Shown here one piece after another: positions 11,000 to 21,529 of a stretch of DNA of 32,672 bases. Under the pieces are notes generated by a model. That model had not been told where the DNA came from, made no database searches, and worked only from the letters and a program-made list of their open reading frames with translations. Location: positions 1,583,505 to 1,616,176 of the forward strand of contig NMRA01000028.1 of the NCBI GenBank assembly GCA_002633005.1, given 5' to 3'. Position 1 is the stretch's first letter. Each line of letters opens with the position of its first letter. The position numbers were made by a program, and so were the translations under genes. The DNA is from Phoronis australis. Its lineage: Eukaryota > Phoronida > Phoronidae.

Positions 11000-13249
11000 G
11001 TTTCTCATCTTGACATCACGCACTTTTTTGATTGAAGCACAACACACACTCTGCCAGGAAACGCAGTCCGTGCAAGTATTACAGTGCGCGTGGCCGACGA
11101 GTTAACTCAATGGTTTTGGCCAAAAGTAAAATCTTCATAAGAAATCACAGTACACAAAAAACTTCGCATATCAATACAGTATCAGGATAATTTATATATG
11201 ACACAAATATGCGAGTAATTACATTTATTTGGCAATAAAATGCTCTCTGCTTCTCATGATCAAGTAGTCGATGGATTGACGGTGAAAGCTGCGCGAAATT
11301 AGACTTTCGGATTTAGCTCGGGAGCGTCCGTCATGTGCGAAGACCGTCTGCCATGACATCACGGAATCACTTCCTTGAATTTATGATTTTGGCATTCTTT
11401 TGGCATTTTTGTCGCCAAATCACCATTTGAAGGGAATTTGAAGAGATTGGATGAAAGAAAGTATTCTAAGAGTTGTTCAGTGCTAGTTTCATGGAGTTCC
11501 ATGCACATTTGAGTAGAAAATTCTGAGCAAACAGATTTTGAGTGTCCAACCTTTATGTTTTCTTAAATATATTATTGAGTGACGTCATTTGCGATAAACC
11601 CAAGCGCCTGCGCACCGATACTGGTTGTAAACAATCTTAAAGTGGCATCTCCTTTTCATTCACAAACTAGTTTACTCAACGACACAAGTTATGTCCCAAG
11701 TCTTTCTAAACCACCATAAATATGATTTCCACCCTTAATGGCGGTATAAAATGAGCCCACTGCCTTTTAGATACGTTAAATACATGTGAAATACACCTTT
11801 AAGATTTCAAACTATAAAACTATCTTTCAAAATATTGAAATACTACTTAAAGTCTCCATTTTCGACTTTACTTCTTACCATAGAAGAACACATTGCAGTG
11901 ATATCATTTAATCTACTTTTTTGTTGTGTAATATGTTTTGTAATTGTTTTTGTACACATAGAGTGTGGTCGATCAGCAAAGACTTGTAAGTATGTGTGCT
12001 GATCAACTGGTTGGTGCTTATAATAACTTTATTATAACACGATATTTAACTACTCACCAAGTAACACTTGCTCTACTGTCCAGAATCTGAACATTGCTCA
12101 GTGTTTCTTCAGGTTGGCTTCTGCTCAGCGCTAAAGATATGTTGACATGGCACACTGCTGTTCATTGATTTACTAACATTCTCAGGTTAAAGGTATTAAC
12201 TATTAGGTCTGTCAGCCCTTAAAGGGACACTTGGAATTTTGAGATCTGTGTACTTTGCCATAACTCAAAGATTTCCCATCAGATAAATCAAAATGGCTAG
12301 ACTTTCTTCTACTATGTTATTCCAGGTGTCAAAATCAAAATCTGTCCCAGTGAAACTTTGCCATTTTCACTGTGTTGGGGCAAACACCTCTTGACTACTT
12401 TGCAATATAGGCCAGCTGCTGCACTGTTACGTAGCAAACAAAATATGTTTGCAACATCTGTCGCTCAAGCAGACTTTCACATAATGCCACACTGCTTTTT
12501 GGTAAACATTTAATTTGAAAAACCTTTAATTTAACTTGGTTCAAAAATCATTTTTATGGACTTGAGAAATTTATTTTTTGTTGGCAACATCTGTCCATTT
12601 TCTGTCGTGGATTAATATCCCTCGTACATATTTGCAGCACCCATAGACATTCTGTTTGATATGGATTTCTAGAAATTTGCAAGATCGTCGTGTGGATTGT
12701 GGACCACCCATGTTTACTCAGTGGGGCTTATTTCCCTTCTTTTTCTGTCTCATAACGTTTAAAAGTAACTGACTCTTTCACCACCATTTAACATGGATTC
12801 TCACGTTCTTTATACGATACTTTATACTTTTTATTGCCTTCTAACATAAGTTAAGTTACAATTTCATACAATTCACACGCTCGAGTAAGTCTCCTGTATA
12901 TCTTCATAGGTTCCCTATTGTGTGGTTTTGCGCAGCACTTTTTGTGGTCTCATCTTTGTAAGTGCACAGAGGTTGGATCTAGACAAGTTACCTCTCAGAC
13001 TGTAAATGTCTCAGTCAGCAGACTACCTAAAGTAACAAACCTGCCTTCAGTGTCTAAGTGGAAATGATATGATGAAAGTTATCTGCAGATAGATGAATAT
13101 CAAGAGTAAGCAATGCCACAACCTAATGTAGCTCATGCACTGGATTTGGTGGCTAAACTATCAGTCATGGTAAATTAGTATTGCTTTTGAAGTGTAGATG
13201 CACACATTTGTAGGCAGTTGGAGTCTTTAAATCCTTCATGTATTTTTAA
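11000..13249. other. intron 1 stretch, nothing supported
   Basis: No gene, RNA or complete transposon recognised. TTAAAG words that resemble TTAA-type transposon ends occur at 11637 (TTAAAGTGGCATCTCC) and 12220 (TTAAAGGGACACTTGG), but I found no matching inverted partner for either. A short piece at 11957-11980 is flanked by splice-like bases but does not extend the protein sensibly. Confidence 0.5.
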
Positions 13250-13690
13250 ATGACATTGTTTTCGAACCCATTAATCTCTATAGTAAACCAATCACTAAAC
13301 CATTACACTGGTGATCCACCAGAGTACGTTAAAGTTCTTGAAACTTGGGTGGCCAGGCTCGCACCTCTCGTACCTGGGCAAAACGTCAGCGTTGACGAAT
13401 CCGGAGACGTACTAGAAGGAAATCTTAATTACCAAAGTATTTGTTCGAGTTCGAAGGAAGGCCATCAGCGACCTCCTGAGATGTCCCTCAAGTCCTCATT
13501 AGATAGTTATAGCAATGTTACAGATAGTTTGGTCAGTGTGAGGCATAATTTGCCGAAAAGTGTCGACGGCATATGGCAAGCTTATAGAATGACCACCATC
13601 TGTAACAGCTGTGCTGACCTGGTTCAGACGGTAACACTGTCCTCTTTGCCAAGATGGAAAATGTATATTGGGCTTCTTTCGCGGAGTTGA
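13250..13690 (+). other. unassigned 146-codon open frame
   Basis: A frame open for 146 codons in a locally more GC-rich patch (about 13300-13690) than the AT-rich surroundings. The peptide contains PPEYVKVLETWVARLAP and a serine-rich middle; it lacks a signal peptide, membrane segment or motif I recognise. The minus strand is also open at 13499-13732. The composition change could mark an exon of a nested gene, a retrocopy, or part of a transposon. The ATG context (TTTTTAAATGA) is weak. I assign no function. Confidence 0.25.
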
Positions 13691-14187
13691 AGGTTTCGAA
13701 AGGAATTCACAAATTTCAGTAGCAGATGCCATATTTTTTAATTACGATAAATAATTTAATCTATCGAATTCCTCATTGGAGACCGATTCTGGCCATAAAT
13801 AGATCGACAGACATTTTGTAGTTGGCGTTCATTCTTTCTGAAGGTGCACTGTTTTTTTTCTGTTTTAGAGAAATAGCGTATAACAAGTTATTGCTAAAAT
13901 GCATAAATGCATGAGAAAGAGTAAGGCAATTCCCTGTTGTCTAATTTGCAAAACAAAATGGTATAAAATTATATTAATTTGCTGAAATGTATTTCTGTTT
14001 TTGAAAACGGATAGTCATGGTCCTAACCCTAGCAGAAGAAATTGTATGAGCTAACCTACAGGCAAGTGGTTATTATTTTTGCATAGACCTGCCTTTGTCC
14101 AGGTGGGTACTTGCTCAGGTGTGGTAAGTTGTCACAGAGGTATCAAAGAAAACGAGTTTGGTCCCAGATAATTTATTCCTTGGCAAT
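13691..14187. other. intron 1 stretch, nothing seen
   Basis: AT-rich sequence without frames, repeats or signals I can support. Confidence 0.5.
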
Positions 14188-14410
14188 TAGGGCTGGCTAT
14201 GCCCTAGAGTAAGCTTATATTAGAGGAGGTAGGATTATGTATGGGAAAACTATCATGAGGGTGGGCCTTATGTGTATGAATGCTGTTATAAGGGAGAAAG
14301 TTATACCCAGGGTTGGCTTATGCCTGAGTATGCAAGCTTATTTGTAAGAAACTCATAGGTGGGTCTGGGATTATATCCTAATATGGGTTTATACTTGCGT
14401 AAGTCATTGA
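14188..14410. repeat. degenerate tandem repeat
   Basis: Four or so imperfect units of about 50 to 70 bases share GGGTKGGCTTATGCC-like openings (for example 14188, 14259, 14309, 14359) and TTATAxxxGxGxAA-like interiors. Decay is strong, so unit borders are approximate. It abuts the left end of the 14540-16017 element and might belong to it. Confidence 0.45.
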
Positions 14411-14539
14411 AAACAATTGTTTGTGGTATGTGTGGTTCAGGTTCTTTGAAAAAGATTTTTTGTGCTTTGCAAGGTTTTTGCTGTGTCTGGTAACGGTAAG
14501 TACCCACGGAAAGAGTAGCTTTCCACTACTGAGTTTGAG

Positions 14540-16017
14540 CATAGTGCCCCTATAAGCGCACTCCACGCGTTTTCAGACTTTGCTAAAATAAGCGCCCAGT
14601 CCATGAAGGCCGAGTACATGCAAAAAATGCCTTACCTACAGTTCTAAAATGTTACAGTAAGGTCTTCAATTTATCAGTAAGATCTGACTGTCTTGAAAAA
14701 ACCATTGTGCGCGGAATTTGTCGACCACGAGCCTCGCCGCTATGTCGGTATTTGGCCATCATGACTATGCACTGTAAACTTCCGCCGTGCTTCAAAAGAA
14801 CGCAAAAGTTTTGCTGATCTTCCGAGGGACATGTCCTAATATGGTCTGACCTTTCAGAACAGACACAGCGTACTTGTCAAAAGGATTGTATCGTATCTTT
14901 CCCGCACAGATCTTTTTCCTCAACAGGAATCCAAATTTCTTTGTATACGTGAAAACCGCGAATCGAAGACTAATAAAAACTTGACCTTTGTTCTGTTAAA
15001 AGCACGAGGCCAGGAAGCGCGCACTAAATACAAGTACCTGTCATCGAATATTAGTCTTTGGGAATTATCTATTCATGAAACGAGTAGCATAGCATCGTCA
15101 AGAAATAGATACTGGCACTTATTTCTTAAAGTTTCTAATACGGTAAAAATGTTTGTTATTTTTAGGAGGAATTATTGAATTAATTGAATTTGATGTTTTT
15201 AAAGTCAAAATGACCCACCGATAGTGAACACTTCTGCACCTTTACACCCCCCGAATCTCCCGAAAAATAACTGTTAGAGTATCATGCTTCCAGTCACCCA
15301 AGGACTCAATATCGGCCTTATCGAGAACATTCTCGAACGTTTTTTTAGCAGATGAGATCAACAAGTGCGGAATAAAACACGTTCTGCTTTACTGCTTGTG
15401 TTAATTTCTTTAGTTGCAGGCCTAGATTGTTATATCGCATTTACTCTGGCAAATGAACTCTGATGACACACACGCACTCGCTCACTCACACATGCAGACG
15501 AACTTCAAAACACCCATATAAAAAGGGGACAACAATATGTGTGTTCGTTCAGAGATTTTCTCGTGTTGCGGAGTACGATCTAGCGCAGATTTCGACTTAA
15601 TATGCAGTTAATCCGGATTCCACAGGAGCTTGAATATGTTGGGGACGCTATTTTGAAAACTTAAGCAGGACTTCAGGTAATTTGTTGAGTCGAAACTCCA
15701 TTTTTACTCAAGAATTAAAATTGACCTATCGGCGATCACGAGGCAGCGATGCATCAGTCGGCTAGTTTTTGCACTGGGATTTTCTGAAAAATCCTTGTGA
15801 CTTAACAACAGAGCTCGATAGCAATGCACTGCAATTTTGTAGAAACTCTGTCATAGGTTACAGATGCGTCATAGAGCGTAAATTTGGTGAATTCTAGATT
15901 ACGATTTCGCCTCTTTTGCAGACCGGGTTTCAACCTTTTTGGGCTATAATAAGCGCCCCTCTTCCTGAAGCGAATTTTTTCTAGGCGCCCCGGGCGCTTA
16001 CTAGGGCGAATACGGTA
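14540..16017 (-). mobile_element. TIR element carrying HIRAN-like remnant, copy A
   Basis: The right end, read in reverse complement, is TACCGTATTCGCCCTAGTAA followed by GCGCCC. The left end (14540) is a shortened version, CATAGTGCCCCTATAAGCGC. The segment 14565-15780 is homologous, in opposite orientation, to 28858-30050. Shared landmarks are the block ACGCGTTTTCAGACTTTGCT (14568-14587), GATCTAGCGCAGATTT near 15580 and CAGCGATGCATCAGTCGGC near 15745. The inverted ends and multi-copy nature indicate a DNA transposon; the superfamily is unknown. No transposase is legible; the only protein trace is the HIRAN-like frame on the minus strand. Confidence 0.65.
14692..14960 (-). pseudogene. HIRAN-like domain remnant, copy A
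   Basis: Reading the minus strand from about 14955, the pieces are KEIWIPVEE, then after a frameshift YNPFDKYAVSVLKGQTILGH and VPRKISKTFAFF, then after a second frameshift FLKHGGSLQCIVM and GRQIPRTMVFS. The order of N-x-x-D-x-Y-A-V, G-H-V-P-R, H-G-G and x-x-I-P fits the small HIRAN-type beta-barrel fold, known as a DNA-end-binding module in helicases and found alone in many repeat-derived animal proteins. At least two frameshifts make it a pseudogene. The family assignment is from memory of the motif, not a search. Confidence 0.5.
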
Positions 16018-16346
16018 GTTATTTATACAGAAATGGAAACAATAGCGTAATGATGTAGATGAGCAACAATGCCATCTGTTGGTATACTAGGGTATAGCAA
16101 CAGGTTAGTGCTTCTGCTCTACTGATGCTGCTGAGTGTCTAGTATATGGTCTTGGGAGAAAGTTAGATATTTGTCATAACATTAGAAACTTCAATGGTAA
16201 CCCCTTCATTTATATGATGGATCCATTCAATTTTCTTAAAGATTGTTTAACTCTTGTTTATTAAATTTCTTGTATTATGTCTCATCTCCGTTTGATGTAA
16301 ATTACATTTGATACATGAATATAGTCTAGTCCACACATATCCTACC

Positions 16347-16639
16347 CTACAGCAACTTGCACTAGGGCAACTTACCCATACAACTTTGTAGAGAAGCGTA
16401 CACGCACTCACACACACGCGCGCGTGCACACACACACATGGGATAACTGAGGTAAGGCGGAAGTTGACCTTCTGAGCATGACAATGAACAGCTGCTGCAA
16501 ATAGAGCACACAAAGGAAGACCTGTCTTTTATGTTACCACAACAGATAATTACTTCCACCTTGCCCCAGGTTTATGATCACACAGTGATTAGAAGTGGCG
16601 AAAGTTATCCTACCTGGGCAACCGGGTAAGTTGCAGTAG
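16347..16639. mobile_element. possible 293-bp MITE
   Basis: The ends are similar when one is inverted: CTACAGCAACTTGC at 16347 against CTACTGCAACTTAC from 16639 leftwards. A nearby second pair (GGGCAACTTACCC at 16365-16377 and GGGCAACCGGGTAAG at 16616-16630) repeats the same words. No target duplication is clear. The interior contains a CA/CG-rich simple repeat at 16400-16439. It is weaker than the other elements here. Confidence 0.35.
16400..16439. repeat. CA/CG dinucleotide repeat
   Basis: Alternating purine-pyrimidine tract of CA with a CGCGCGCG core, a potential Z-DNA former. The cysteine- and valine-rich minus-strand frames that cross it are artefacts of the repeat. Confidence 0.85.
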
Positions 16640-17866
16640 TTTAAATAGCGTCCAGATAACCTTTGAACCTAGCAACAATTTGTTTCAAAACAAACTTGTT
16701 CTTGGGTAAGTCTGTGGGAGGACGTCACACATTCTTTTAGTTTTGAGGTTTCAGTTAGTTATTATGAAACGAATACCATAAAATCTACTTAAATAAGCAA
16801 TATTTATGCTAAGTAGTTGCAATTTTTTTAATTTGAAGAAAATTCGGTTATTTCCAAGTTTCCTGCCAAATGATGTAATGGCCGGAAGACGTTAGGTCAC
16901 TTGACAATGGATTGCAATGGCGAAACACAACATATCAGAAGACAATGATGATTTTGAGCTAGAACTGGACAACTATCATGTAAAATAGACACTGAATAAT
17001 CACTGACAAAGGCCACCGTAAACCTGGGTCACTCGTATTCACTATTGCCCTGATAGAATGATTACAGTCTAAACACAATGCACAAGCCTACATTTCGTTG
17101 CACTTGAAATGGGCCGGGGATGAGGGCCTGGCATCACTTACCGAAGAATGGAAGCAGTTTGTTCATTATTAATAAAATTTGCAAATACTCTTACCAGTCC
17201 TTCATCGTAATGCCGCTTTTGTGTTTGGTCGAAACATGATTCCTTGAAATGTGCCGAACAAAGGGTGACTTTCAACCGAATCGCAGTTCACACTCTGGTA
17301 CAGGGTACAAACTGATACAATTTCAGTGCAACTTTCACGTCTTTAGGAAATTTGAACACAGAGATGTTCTGGGTCAAGTAGCAAATGCATTTTTTCATGT
17401 CTGAAAAAATGGTTTTCCACGGACTTTTCTCGCAAATCCTCAGTATCGCTCGGGTAAAAACAAGAATGGTGTAGACGGTTTTTCACCCATTATGTACAAC
17501 CCCAATAACAGAAAAATATTTTGAAAAATTTTTTTGACTTGTTTCTTAGCAATAGGTATGTTAAGGGGTACTTTAATACGCCTTAGTATATAAATATTTC
17601 TTAAGATGTATTAATAAAATTCTTTTTGAATCACAGGGTCATGATGGGAACTATTTTAAGTGTATGTAGACTGGAGGCTTAAGCACTGAAATAAACTTAC
17701 TTTACCATCTCTTATTAAACATTGCAGTTATGTAATGTTGATTGAAATATGTATTTACAATTATAGTTACTACTTATTTAACACGCTTTGTGTTAGGCTG
17801 TTTTCATATGAGCCACTTATTTTTATTGTATTTACATGGCACTTATACTCATCTTTCATTTTGTAG
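16640..17866. other. end of intron 1
   Basis: No gene or repeat identified in this AT-rich stretch. It ends in the acceptor of the second coding exon (TTTCATTTTGTAG, AG at 17865-17866), which has a good pyrimidine tract. Confidence 0.5.
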
Positions 17867-17941
17867 CTTCAACAAACAGTCCTCCCAGAATCGTTTCTGG
17901 TTTTAAACAATTCCTAGCTCTGCAAGAAAATGTGCCAGTTG
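17867..17941 (+). CDS. cadherin-related protein, exon 2 (EC1 start)
   Basis: Seventy-five bases between TTTTGTAG and G|GTAAGT, phase 1 at both ends. It supplies residues 16-41 with its neighbours: STNSPPRIVSGFKQF and LALQENVPVG. This is the beginning of an extracellular cadherin repeat: the PP-x-I/F opening strand and the Q-E-N-x-P-x-G motif, whose Glu (residue 36) is one of the conserved calcium ligands (usually P-E-N). The first codon, split across intron 1, gives Ala-16 at the predicted signal-peptide cut, so the mature protein would start about S17. Nothing is broken. An exon boundary splitting the Gly after ENVPV is compatible with the next exon only in phase 1, as seen. Confidence 0.88.
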
Positions 17942-17977
17942 GTAAGTATTGTTGTTGCAGTTTTGTAAAATTGCACG

Positions 17978-18030
17978 TTTGTGTGACTGTGTGCGTGTGC
18001 ATGTGCTTGCATTTGTGTGTGTGCATTTGG
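17978..18030. repeat. GT-rich simple repeat in intron 2
   Basis: Imperfect GTGTGTGCGTGTGCATGT tract just inside the donor of the second coding exon. It makes the exon's frame appear to run on to 18033 in a cysteine/valine-rich artefact. Confidence 0.75.
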
Positions 18031-18095
18031 TAAGTCTGTTACAAGTCAGGTGATTTTAATTTCAGATGGTTTCTAGCATCCTGTTCATTTTGTGC

Positions 18096-19847
18096 CTATT
18101 ATTATGCGCCCACATATTTATATGTGGACGCATTATGCCGTCATCTCCGTCCGTCCGGGCGGCGTCCCGCGTCCGCTGCAAAACCCTTTGACATACATTC
18201 ATGAAATTTGGCACGTGTTCCATTCATGAATGGGACGGCATGAGCGAACTTTCGGACGGATCCGACTACCGGTGTGCCCCCTAGTGGCAATTTTAGTGTT
18301 TTACGCTTACCTTTGTATCTTCAAAAGTGGATGGATTTGATGTGGTTTGCGCCACCTAGTGGCCATTTTTACTGTTTGCGAGTCTGTTTTTTGCGTCCAC
18401 CCCTCTATCAACCAAACCGCTCAAAGAATGGTTGTGAAAATTCGCCTGTGCTTACTATGAGGAGGACGGTTGATGATGATTTTCTGACGATTTCGACTAC
18501 AGTGGCGCCTCCTAGTGGCAGTTTTGTTTTTTTGCGCCTATGGCTGTATCTCCTAAACCGTTCACAGGATCTTTACGAAATTTAGTAAGTATATTTATGT
18601 GATGTTAACAACAGACGACGACTTTTGGACGGATCCGACTACCGGTGTGTCCCCTAGTGGCAATTTTATTTTTTTTACGTTTACCTTTGTATCTTCAAAA
18701 GTCCGTAATGGATTTTCATGAAATTTAATATGTAGGCACTTATTAGTGAGATGATGCTATCCTCCCGTTTTCGGATGAATTCGACGAATTTTGCGCCACC
18801 TAATGGCCATTTTTTTACTGTTTACGAGTCTGTTTTTTTGCGTCCACCCCTCTATCAACCAAACCGCTCAAAGGATGATTGTGAAAATTGGCATGTATGT
18901 GCTTACTATAAAGAGAACGGTTGACGATGATTTTCCGACAATTTTGACCACTGTGGTGCCTCCTAGTGGCAGTTTTGTTTTTGTTGTGCCTATGGCTTTA
19001 TCTCCTAAACCGTTCGCAGGATCTTTACTTAATTTAGCAAGTGTATTTATATGATGTTGACTTCGGATGACCACGACTTTCAGACAGACCTGACTGATGC
19101 TGTGCCCCCTAGTTGCAATTTTAGTTTTTTATGTTTATCTCAGTATCTTCAAAGGTTCATTTATATGATGATGAGAACAGACGATGACGACTTTCGGACA
19201 GATCTGACTTCTGATGTGCCCCCTGGTGGCCATTTTTGTTTTATGTTTTAAAGGTCCTCAATGGATTTTCATAAAATTTTGAATACGGGCATCTACTGGT
19301 GAGATTATGCTATCCTCCCGCTTTCGGATGGAATCGAGATATTTTGCACCACCTAGTGGCCATTTTTGCTGTTTTCGAGTTTGTTTTTTGGTGTTTACTC
19401 CTCTATCAACCAAATCATTCTAAGGACGGTGTATTTGTTCTCAGTGTGAAGAGGACGGTTGACGATGACAACTTTGACTACTGTGGCACCTCCTAGTGGT
19501 AGTTTTGTTTTGCGCCCATAGCTGTATCTCCTAAACCTACTGCAGGATCTTTATTAAATTTAATAAGTGTATTTATATGAAGATAACAACAGACGACGAC
19601 GGCTTTCAGGCGGATCCAACGGACACTGTGCCCACTAGTGGCAATTTCATTTTATTCTGTTTTCCTTTGTTTCTCTGAAGTTCCTTGACAGATTTTTTGT
19701 GAAATATGGCATGTTCCTGTTTTTGGATGGATTGTATGTTTTTGCACCATCTAGTGGCCATTTTTATGATACAAATAAATAACCCTAAAAGCACACCATT
19801 TGCTATGCATTCGTGGTCGCATTTCAACGTTCCACGTTGCTCTTGTT
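18096..19847 (+). mobile_element. three-module repeat element, long copy
   Basis: It opens with CTATTATTATGCGCCCACAT, where GCGCCCACATAT and ATATGTGGACGC form a hairpin, followed by a GC-rich CCGTCC stretch. The body is about a dozen related units of 75-165 bp, each marked by CCTAGTGGC or a variant (about 18281, 18356, 18512, 18654, 18800, 18963, 19109, 19222, 19353, 19493, 19635, 19751). Three module types alternate: A (CCCCCTAGTGGCAATTTTA), B (GCGCCACCTAGTGGCCATTT) and C (GCGCCTCCTAGTGGCAGTTT). Order is ABC ABC A A' BC AB. It ends in GGTCGCATTTCAACGTTCC and GCTCTTGTT. The 3' GGGCGCAT (better kept in the copy at 30902) is complementary to the 5' ATGCGCCC. Frames over it are chance frames. 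Confidence 0.8.
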
Positions 19848-21299
19848 TTACTGTTGGAGTTCATGAAAACTATGTGCTCATGGAGTGTGCCTTAAAGGTG
19901 AGTTCCACTTTCCACTACCAATGTTCTCCCTCCATGTATTCGAACATAGTGTTTCACATTGTCTGAAAAATCTGAGTCATGTTTTGAAATCTTGAGCCTT
20001 GTTTAAAAAACTGAGATATGTTTAAAATTCGTAACAAATGAAATAGTATTGTTTAGGGGGTTCTGAACAGTTCTCACTGGGTTTTGCCTGGCATTAACCT
20101 TATCACTATGAGCTTGCTTCTTGTAGTCAACTGCGTCGAAAACTATGAACAAAATGAGAAGTTGTGATTAGTTCACATTGAAACCACTGCAAATGACCAG
20201 GGAAACTTTAATCTGTTTCATGCTTTTTTGCCCCCTTCAATTCCACCAATTTCTAGGGTATGCAAATTGGCTGCAGCTTTAACCTCATTCATTAGAGCCA
20301 ACTAAGATAAAGTCACATTTTCAAAATTTCATTCATACGTAATGATTCCTTTCTAGACCTAGCAAATCTCTTCTTACAGGTTTTCAAATGTTAAAGATGA
20401 TGCCCGTACACAGAGGGGGGGGGAGGGGTGCGAGTAGTGTGAATGTATTTTGCTGTTAATGTGCATTGCTTTACAGACAGAAATCCAAAAGTTTTGATCT
20501 ACTTGTCAATCAGCCATTTACAAAATGTTATAAATAGGGCCAAGTATGTTTCAAGCATGCCACTTCGGATTGTGATAAAAGCAGCATATCTGGTTTGTGA
20601 CGGGGAGCTGCTCCTCTACAAGTTTGAAAATCTGGAGTGTGGGATTGAATTTCGCATTAACTCCCTTGGAAAGAAAAGAAAATCTTTAAAGATGTATTTG
20701 CTTGTTTTAACTATGCTAATGTATAGCACGATCTAAACAACAATACTATTTTAACACAGTCTCCGCTAAATTAAGTGCAGTTGTTTTCATTGACAACGTT
20801 TAAATGTGGAGACAAAAAATTCTGCAAATAGGTGACCTTTGAAATACTCTGCCTGATGTACCTCACGGGCTCACATAGCCCTCGTCATGCAGTGTTATTC
20901 CCCAGCGCTACATCGCAATACCTATTGGACACGGTTTAGTGATTGTAGTGGATCATTTTCGCCACAGAACTCGCTCAGCTGGCTACTTTCAACCCACTTC
21001 ATATTCACATGGCCGCTATATGTTGTGTTTACAACTAATTTTACAAAGCAGTTAAGGAATTAATGAGTTCCACTTAAAGAACAGAAAGACACTGTCTTCT
21101 GTAATAAACAATGTTATTTATTTTTATGCAATTTATTTTGTGGGATATGGCATTGCATTTTTTGTCGAGAACCAGAACAGACTTAATGCATTTGAAATAT
21201 CCAGTACAAAGCTGAAATTCTTTGCAGTTCAACCAAAGTTATATCCTACAATACCAATCATTAGTGACATTTAATAAAATTTGACATGAAGAGAGAACT
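19848..21299. other. intron 2 stretch, nothing supported
   Basis: AT-rich, with a G-rich run at 20416-20429. The 97-codon frame at 20443-20736 begins HCFTDRNPKVLIYLSIS and shows no recognisable domain. No splice-compatible cadherin exon is needed here, because exons 2 and 3 join exactly. Confidence 0.5.
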
Positions 21300-21505
21300 G
21301 AAATACATTCATATCTAAACAACAGTATCAATACAGTCACCAATGTTTTTGATTTAAATGTTCATGATAAAATCCCAAAACCCTGTTCCGGTTTTATTAA
21401 TTTTTTTGCTTCATTTTTGCTTTATCCAGCTTTTCCTTAAAAGCACAAAAAGTTCTTATTTTTGATAACTTCTCATACAAAAGTGAAACATTTTAAAAAC
21501 AATTT
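21300..21505. repeat. dispersed repeat, copy 2
   Basis: Aligns in the same orientation with 1655-1850 (shared words ATACATTCATA, AAATGTTCATGATAAAA, TTCATTTTTGCTTTAT and a final AAACAAT). It adjoins the fold-back element to its right and may be an outer part of the same family. Confidence 0.45.
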
Positions 21506-21529
21506 TCCTGTACCTGGGTAGCCTGTTTT

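Noticed and set aside
11957-11980. Possible micro-exon between acceptor-like and donor-like bases (ATAGAG ... GTAAGT)
   Set aside because: The signal exon joins the exon at 17867 exactly in phase 1 and gives a good signal-peptide cut; adding this piece is not needed and its acceptor has a weak pyrimidine tract.
11637-12235. TTAAAGTGGCATCTCC and TTAAAGGGACACTTGG as ends of TTAA-type transposons
   Set aside because: No inverted partner found for either at a plausible distance; they may be solitary fragments or chance.
16247-16559. Cysteine/valine-rich minus-strand frames that look toxin-like
   Set aside because: The cysteines come from the CA/CG simple repeat; there is no signal peptide or fixed cysteine spacing.
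18274-19496. Several plus-strand frames with similar PPSGNF/PPSGSF peptides that look like a repeat protein
   Set aside because: The similarity follows from the CCTAGTGGC modules; each frame ends within one or two modules, and B and C modules fall in different frames.
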